From assembly GCA_009692395.1 (NCBI GenBank), contig SHZG01000108.1, positions 1 through 7,861 on the forward strand: a DNA stretch of 7,861 nucleotides, read 5' to 3'. Below, one piece after another: positions 4,487 through 7,861 of the stretch (positions within the stretch are counted from its first letter, which is position 1; each line of letters starts with the position of its first letter). The notes under the pieces were generated by a model. That model was given only the letters and a program-made list of their open reading frames with translations. It was not told where the DNA came from and did not search any database. The DNA is from Methylococcales bacterium (GTDB lineage: Bacteria; Pseudomonadota; Gammaproteobacteria; Methylococcales; Methylomonadaceae). The position numbers were made by a program, and so were the translations under genes.

Positions 4487-4768
4487 ATGATGGTGTTCGA
4501 GTGGGATGATAAAAAAAATGCGAATAATATAGAAAAACACGGTATAGATTTTTTAACGGCAATTGCGGTATTTGATGACCCAAAACGCCTTGAGGAAGAC
4601 AGCACAAAACCAGAACACGGAGAGACACGCATAAGGACAATTGGCATGGTGAATTCTTCTGTGTTGGTTCTTACGGTAATTTACACTAACAGAGAAAAAA
4701 ATAGACGGATTATTTCAGCACGATGCGCAAGCAAAGATGAACGAAAAAAATATATTGAGTTTAATTAA
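4487..4768 (+). CDS. brnT: BrnT-family toxin, 93 aa
   Basis: Toxin of a type II toxin-antitoxin pair. The BrnT fold is related to RelE ribonucleases, and characterised members block translation by cutting RNA in the cytoplasm. Family landmarks are all visible: FEWDDKKNANNIEKHGIDF at the N-terminus, AVFDDP, then GETRIRTIGM, the strand VLVLTVIYTNREKN, and the C-terminal RIISARCASKDERKKYIEF, which carries the conserved Arg/Glu residues. Length of 93 aa is usual. Two adjacent ATGs (4487 and 4490) could start it; a purine-rich GGCGAGAG precedes both. The toxin comes first in the operon, as usual for BrnT, with its antitoxin 126 bp downstream instead of overlapping. Expression is probably repressed at the palindrome at 4446-4476. 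Confidence 0.93.
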   Translation: MMVFEWDDKKNANNIEKHGIDFLTAIAVFDDPKRLEEDSTKPEHGETRIRTIGMVNSSVLVLTVIYTNREKNRRIISARCASKDERKKYIEFN

Positions 4769-4818
4769 TTAAAATTGATTAGCTATTAAGCAATACGCAC
4801 AAGTTTTTAGGTATTTTT

Positions 4819-4845
4819 AGCCACCCTGCCTAGGGCAGGGTGGCT
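4819..4845. repeat. Strong 12-bp-stem hairpin between toxin and antitoxin genes
   Basis: AGCCACCCTGCC (4819-4830) and GGCAGGGTGGCT (4834-4845) pair perfectly around a three-base loop TAG. It is GC-rich in an AT-rich gap. A T-run precedes it on the plus strand rather than following it, so it is not a textbook terminator on either strand. It could stall polymerase, block 3'-to-5' decay of toxin mRNA, or be a dispersed palindromic repeat. Confidence 0.7.
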
Positions 4846-4894
4846 GAATAGGGTTAATGATTTTAACTAATTTTAAATTTATGAACTAAATATT

Positions 4895-5278
4895 ATGAAT
4901 ATAACGATTGAACGTATAAACGGGCATACCGTACAAGTCATGCCAGACGGTACGAGGCGACCCATTGAAGACAAAACGGATTGGGTGCGATTGAATGCGA
5001 TGACTGAGGATGATATTGAAGCGGCGGCAGTTGCTGATTCAGACAATCCGCCTTTGACTGAATCAGAGTTGAAAAAACTACGTCGTTTTCCCAACCCAAA
5101 AGAAATCCGCAAACGCTTAAAAATGACTCAGCCACAATTTGCCGCACAATTTGAATTGCCACTCGGCACTCTCAGAGATTGGGAACAAGGAGCGAGAGAA
5201 CCTGACAGTGCGGCAAAATCTTACTTGCGCGTAATTGCTAAAAATCCACAGGCAGTTATACAGGCTCTTAATGATTGA
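4895..5278 (+). CDS. XRE-type helix-turn-helix antitoxin paired with BrnT, 127 aa
   Basis: Probable antitoxin and autorepressor. Residues about 65-125 form a helix-turn-helix of the XRE/HigA class: PNPKEIRKRLKMTQPQFAAQF, then LPLGTLRDWEQGAREPDSAAKSYLRVIAKNP, where the second helix LGTLRDWEQG should enter the major groove. The acidic segment before it (DWVRLNAMTEDDIEAAAVAD) resembles the linker found in BrnA and related antitoxins and may wrap the toxin. Classical BrnA has a ribbon-helix-helix domain, so here a different DNA-binding domain serves the same partner; this pairing does occur in other genomes. The ATG at 4895 has no clear Shine-Dalgarno; an in-frame ATG at residue 16 is a possible alternative. 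A hairpin at 4819-4845 lies upstream and could set the toxin-to-antitoxin ratio. Confidence 0.85.
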   Translation: MNITIERINGHTVQVMPDGTRRPIEDKTDWVRLNAMTEDDIEAAAVADSDNPPLTESELKKLRRFPNPKEIRKRLKMTQPQFAAQFELPLGTLRDWEQGAREPDSAAKSYLRVIAKNPQAVIQALND

Positions 5279-5298
5279 TAGCCCTGTACAGCCAGTAG

Positions 5299-5331
5299 CC
5301 CGTAAGTTGGATAGAATGATAACGAAACCCA
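5299..5331 (+). repeat. Dispersed 33-bp repeat, copy 2
   Basis: Runs CCCGTAAGTTGGATAGAA and ends AACGAAACCCA, continuing to ACCCAAC, which can pair with GTTGGAT to form a stem with one mismatch. It is the inverted partner of 4377-4409 (28 of 33 identical) and lies 20 bases after the antitoxin stop, just outside the IS21 left end. Confidence 0.65.
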
Positions 5332-5357
5332 ACAATAGGCACAGCATACCTTTCAAT

Positions 5358-5405
5358 GTTCGGCGACAATTACCCTGTCTGGTTCGGCGACAACTATCTT
5401 GACTG
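5358..5405 (+). repeat. IS21 left-end tandem transposase-binding repeats
   Basis: Two adjacent 24-bp units (5358-5381 and 5382-5405) share GTTCGGCGACAA at the start and CTG at the end and match at 20 of 24 positions; a third unit begins with GTTG at 5406. Multiple terminal repeats bound by IstA are characteristic of IS21-family ends. The second unit contains TTGACT (5399-5404), which could be a -35 box for istA, but no good -10 box follows at standard spacing. Confidence 0.75.
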
Positions 5406-5445
5406 GTTGAACAATACCTAGGACAACAGTGCATTTCAATTTATT

Positions 5446-5449
5446 GGAG
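5446..5449 (+). promoter_or_regulatory. Ribosome binding site that fixes the TTG start of istA
   Basis: GGAG lies seven bases before TTG at 5457. The protein from this TTG begins MPGKRINQYQ, matching the common IstA N-terminus MPGKRI, so the TTG is favoured over the ATG at codon 15. Confidence 0.7.
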
Positions 5450-5456
5450 TTCACCC

Positions 5457-6974
5457 TTGCCTGGAAAACGTATCAATCAATATCAAGAGAGTTTATATAT
5501 GAGCAAACGTCAACAAGGAAAAAGTCAAGAAACGGCAGCGGCGTGTGCCGCTATTTCTGAGCGTTCTGGTCGCCGAATAGAAAAAGGTGAGCGAGCCTCG
5601 ATTGCTGGAGAACGCCATTGGCGGACGCGCGAAGACCCTTTCGAGGTTGTTTGGGAAAAGGAGTTAGTTCCTTTGCTGGAGAAAGAGACGCAGCTAACGG
5701 GCTTAACACTGTGGGAATATCTGGAAGATGAACAGTCGGGCGAATTCCCTTTCAGTGTATTGCGCACTCTTCAGCGGCGCGTAAAGCATTGGAAAGCCAC
5801 GCAAGGCGCGGATAAGGTGGTTATCTTTCGCCAGTCTGTACCCGCAGGGCGGCAGGGGTTATCGGATTTTAGCCATCCTGCGACAGAAATTTCTATTCAG
5901 GGTAAGGTCTTGCCCCATTTGTTGTACCAGTTTCGCTTTGCTTACAGTGGTTGGCGATTTGTACAGATTACGTTAGGCGGTGAAAGTTATTCCGCGTTAG
6001 CCGATGGTTTGCAGTCTGCTTTGTTCCGTGCGGGCGGCAGTCCCATCGAACATCGTACTGACAGTTTAAGCGCGGCTTTTAATAACCATGCCGAAGAACA
6101 AAAGCTGACGCAGTTGTATGACGCACTTTGTCGCCATTATAACTTACAGGCAACGCGTAATAATCGTGGTGTAAGTCATGAAAACGGTGCGATTGAATGT
6201 GCGCACGGTTCTTTCAAACGCCGTCTGGATCAGGCTCTAAAGCTGAGAGGCAGTGTTGACTTTGCCTCTATCCAAGCTTATCAGGCGTTTCTGAATAAGG
6301 TCACTGAACGATTAAATAAACGTTGCCAAACGCGCTTTAAAGATGAGCAGTTGGCATTGCAAGCACTGCCCAATGAACGCTTCATGGACTATAGCGAACT
6401 CAGTTTGAAAGTGACGCGTAGCAGTACCCTAGAAATCAAACGGGTACTTTATACCGTACCTTCCAGAATGATAGGTGAGACCGTTCGGGTTCATGTTTAT
6501 CATGACCGCTTGGTATTTTTTGTCGGTCAAACCTTAAGCTACACCAGCCCGCGTGTTTACCCTGAAGCAGGTCAAGAACGTGGTCGCTGCATTGATTACC
6601 GTCATCTAATTCATAGTCTGTCCGCTAAACCGCAGGTGTTTCGGTTTTTACAATTTAGAGAGTCGTTATTACCGACACCAACGTATCGCACGTTATGGCA
6701 GCACTGTGATCAGCAGTTTGAGTCCAGAGATGCGTGCAAATGGATAGTGGGTGTACTCCGTATCGCGAAGGATTACCACTGCGAAGAACGCTTGGGTCAT
6801 GAGTTAATTGAGCGTATCGATAACAACCAACCGTTACCGACGCTGAAAGTTTTACAGGAGCGATACTTAGCTCATAACCCCGTTCCCTCCATTCCTGCAC
6901 GGCAACACGATTTAGCGAGCTATGATCACCTGTTACAGGGGCATTGGTATCAAGGGGAAGCGAGTCATGCCTGA
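5457..6974 (+). CDS. istA: IS21-family transposase IstA, 505 aa
   Basis: DDE-type transposase that binds the IS21 ends and joins them to target DNA, working with the ATPase IstB. The N-terminal region has a helix-turn-helix (GKSQETAAACAAISERSGRR at 21-40). The catalytic core has D137 in RQGLSDF, D202 in EHRTDSLSAAF and E247 in HENGAIE, with the family blocks PHLLYQF and YSGW between. The C-terminal half (about 310-505) is the beta-barrel and end-binding region and ends in LLQGHWYQGEASHA. Length is usual. The TTG start is supported by the GGAG site and by the MPGKRI N-terminus. The reading frame is intact. The last eight bases overlap the start of istB, implying translational coupling. Confidence 0.95.
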   Translation: MPGKRINQYQESLYMSKRQQGKSQETAAACAAISERSGRRIEKGERASIAGERHWRTREDPFEVVWEKELVPLLEKETQLTGLTLWEYLEDEQSGEFPFSVLRTLQRRVKHWKATQGADKVVIFRQSVPAGRQGLSDFSHPATEISIQGKVLPHLLYQFRFAYSGWRFVQITLGGESYSALADGLQSALFRAGGSPIEHRTDSLSAAFNNHAEEQKLTQLYDALCRHYNLQATRNNRGVSHENGAIECAHGSFKRRLDQALKLRGSVDFASIQAYQAFLNKVTERLNKRCQTRFKDEQLALQALPNERFMDYSELSLKVTRSSTLEIKRVLYTVPSRMIGETVRVHVYHDRLVFFVGQTLSYTSPRVYPEAGQERGRCIDYRHLIHSLSAKPQVFRFLQFRESLLPTPTYRTLWQHCDQQFESRDACKWIVGVLRIAKDYHCEERLGHELIERIDNNQPLPTLKVLQERYLAHNPVPSIPARQHDLASYDHLLQGHWYQGEASHA

Positions 6975-7704
6975 AAGCATCCAGTTGTTACTGAAAGAAC
7001 TCAAACTGCCTGCCTTTAGCCGACATTATCAACACCATCAACAACAAGCGATTGAAAAGGGCTACGGTCATATCCGCTATTTATCAGGACTTTATGAGCA
7101 AGAAATAGCTGATCGTTATCAACAACGCGTACAAAAATGGGCGAAGGACGCAAAACTACCTGTCAGTAAACGCTTTGACAACCTAAAGCTCACGGAACTT
7201 AGCCCTTGTGTACAACAGCAAATCATCGCCTTGAAAGACCAAGCAGATTGGGCGCGGCGTGCTGAAAACGTGTTGCTCATCGGTGCTTCTGGGGTTGGTA
7301 AATCGCACATAGCCGCCGCCCTCGCTTATCAACTTATCGAGCAGAATGTCCGTGTCAAATGGTTTTCGGCGGTCGCATTCGTTCAAAGTCTACAACAAGC
7401 CAAGCGTGATTTGGAATTAATGACCGCCATGACAAAATTGGATAAATATCAGGTTTTAGTGATCGATGATATTGGCTATGTTAAAAAAACCGAAGCGGAA
7501 ACACAGGTGTTATTTGAACTTATCGCTCATCGTTATGAAAGCGGCAGCTTAATCATCACCGCCAATCAACCTTTCAGCCAGTGGGATCACATCTTTCCAG
7601 ACACCATGATGACCGTCGCGGCGATTGACCGCATTATTCATCATGCCACTATTATTGAAATTCAAGGAGAAAGCTATCGAAAAAAACAGAGCCTAAAAAA
7701 GTAA
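6967..7704 (+). CDS. istB: IS21-family helper ATPase IstB, 245 aa
   Basis: AAA+ ATPase related to DnaC that oligomerises on target DNA and delivers it to IstA. The N-terminal region (about 1-90) recruits partners. The ATPase core has Walker A GASGVGKS at 106-113, Walker B VLVIDDIG at 163-170, sensor segment LIITANQPF at 195-203, and the C-terminal AAIDRIIHHATIIEIQGESYR at 218-238. The ATG at 6967 is chosen because it begins MPESIQ, overlaps the istA stop by eight bases and follows a purine-rich AAGGGGAAG. A longer frame from 6922 would sit far inside istA. It appears complete; an IS1-family end begins eight bases after its stop. Confidence 0.95.
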   Translation: MPESIQLLLKELKLPAFSRHYQHHQQQAIEKGYGHIRYLSGLYEQEIADRYQQRVQKWAKDAKLPVSKRFDNLKLTELSPCVQQQIIALKDQADWARRAENVLLIGASGVGKSHIAAALAYQLIEQNVRVKWFSAVAFVQSLQQAKRDLELMTAMTKLDKYQVLVIDDIGYVKKTEAETQVLFELIAHRYESGSLIITANQPFSQWDHIFPDTMMTVAAIDRIIHHATIIEIQGESYRKKQSLKK

Positions 7705-7712
7705 CTATTTTT

Positions 7713-7861
7713 GGTAGTGGGTTAAATCTGTAATTATGAATAGATATCACGCCCGAATTCGACCTTGTTGATAAGCAAACCGATGACGGTGTCGTGCATC
7801 AACTCTAGTTTTGAGAAGCAAATGGTCTTGCGATTGAGTCGTTTGATCCATGTCCGAAAGT
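7713..7861 (-). mobile_element. IS1-family element, partial (one terminus only)
   Basis: GGTAGTGGGTTAAATCTG at 7713-7730 has the position and GGT-start of an IS1-family terminal inverted repeat. The transposase stop codon lies 21 bases inside it, as in IS1, where the gene ends close to the right repeat. The rest of the element is outside the window. It abuts the 3' end of istB, so it inserted into the distal part of the IS21 element. Confidence 0.7.
7734..7861 (-). CDS. IS1-family transposase, C-terminal fragment (cut by the window edge)
   Basis: The last 41 residues, ending at TAA 7736-7734, contain the conserved C-terminal block of the IS1 InsAB' transposase: FRTWIKRLNRKTICFSK, then the HDTVIG segment and a short tail LLINKVEFGRDIYS. 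The Arg/Lys-rich RTWIKRLNRKT motif follows the catalytic Glu in this family; the catalytic residues themselves are upstream and not in view. The frame is open to the window edge. Whether the full gene is intact or uses the usual programmed frameshift cannot be judged here. Confidence 0.85.
   Translation of the reverse strand, partial: FRTWIKRLNRKTICFSKLELMHDTVIGLLINKVEFGRDIYS

Larger units (their letters stand above)
5357..7712 (+). mobile_element. IS21-family insertion sequence, right end interrupted
   Basis: The left end starts TGTTCGGCGACAA, followed by two terminal direct repeats, then istA and istB with an 8-bp overlap, the standard IS21 layout. The left boundary is placed at TG because family ends begin with TG. 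No inverted copy of the terminal repeats is seen after istB. Instead an IS1-family terminus begins at 7713, eight bases after the istB stop. The true right end is therefore beyond an IS1 insertion or has been deleted. The left target duplication cannot be defined without the other end. Confidence 0.85.

Noticed and set aside
4419..4647. Two minus-strand frames of 73-74 codons opposite the toxin gene
   Set aside because: They overlap each other and brnT, have no family features, and brnT is clearly the real gene.
6922..6966. Upstream extension of istB giving 260 residues
   Set aside because: The extension lies inside istA; the ATG at 6967 has a purine-rich site, overlaps the istA stop in the usual way and yields a typical N-terminus.
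7119..7386. Minus-strand frames opposite istB
   Set aside because: They are shadow frames of a conserved AAA+ gene with no recognisable features.

Overview
The window looks like an accessory, mobile-element-rich stretch of a moderately AT-rich Gram-negative genome or plasmid, most likely gammaproteobacterial. No rRNA, tRNA or housekeeping gene fixes the taxon. The inference rests on the mix of parts: IS21 and IS1 family insertion sequences, a BrnT-type toxin, a secreted staphylococcal-type nuclease with a four-cysteine N-terminal module, and a miniature Tn3-family element.

Left part (1-3345), minus strand. Reading right to left, a possible promoter and a terminator-like leader hairpin precede a secreted thermonuclease-like protein. 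An 80-bp gap then leads to a large protein that joins a beta-class DNA methyltransferase to a C-terminal PD-(D/E)XK (Mrr-like) nuclease domain. After a further 230 bp and a separate candidate promoter come a 50-residue ribbon-helix-helix-like protein and an unrecognised basic 127-residue protein.

Middle part (3346-4486). No substantial gene is visible, but the stretch is full of structure. It holds clustered short inverted motifs, an 18-bp perfect palindrome with a third half-site, a short hydrophobic open frame, a 263-bp non-autonomous element, tandem 33-bp repeats and AT-rich hairpins. The 263-bp element is the most notable object in the window. Its 38-bp terminal inverted repeats have Tn3-family features (GGGG outer end, ACGCTAAG or ACGTTAAA inner end). 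Its interior holds a 114-bp array of resolvase half-sites laid out like the three-subsite res of Tn3/gamma-delta. It therefore reads as a TIME (Tn3-derived inverted-repeat miniature element) with its own resolution site and no transposase or resolvase.

Right part (4377-5331), plus strand. A type II toxin-antitoxin pair consists of a BrnT toxin and an XRE/HTH antitoxin in place of the usual BrnA. The toxin promoter is covered by a 13-bp-arm palindrome, and a strong 12-bp-stem hairpin lies between the two genes. The pair is bracketed by two diverged 33-bp copies of a dispersed repeat in inverted orientation.

Right end (5357-7861). An IS21-family element has its left-end direct repeats, istA (DDE transposase) and istB (AAA+ ATPase) intact. 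The expected IS21 right end is not seen: eight bases after the istB stop the terminus of an IS1-family element begins. Its transposase, on the minus strand, runs off the window, so the IS1 has inserted into or replaced the IS21 end. Overall the window is a small island of defence or stability genes (methyltransferase-nuclease, toxin-antitoxin) among at least three kinds of mobile element.
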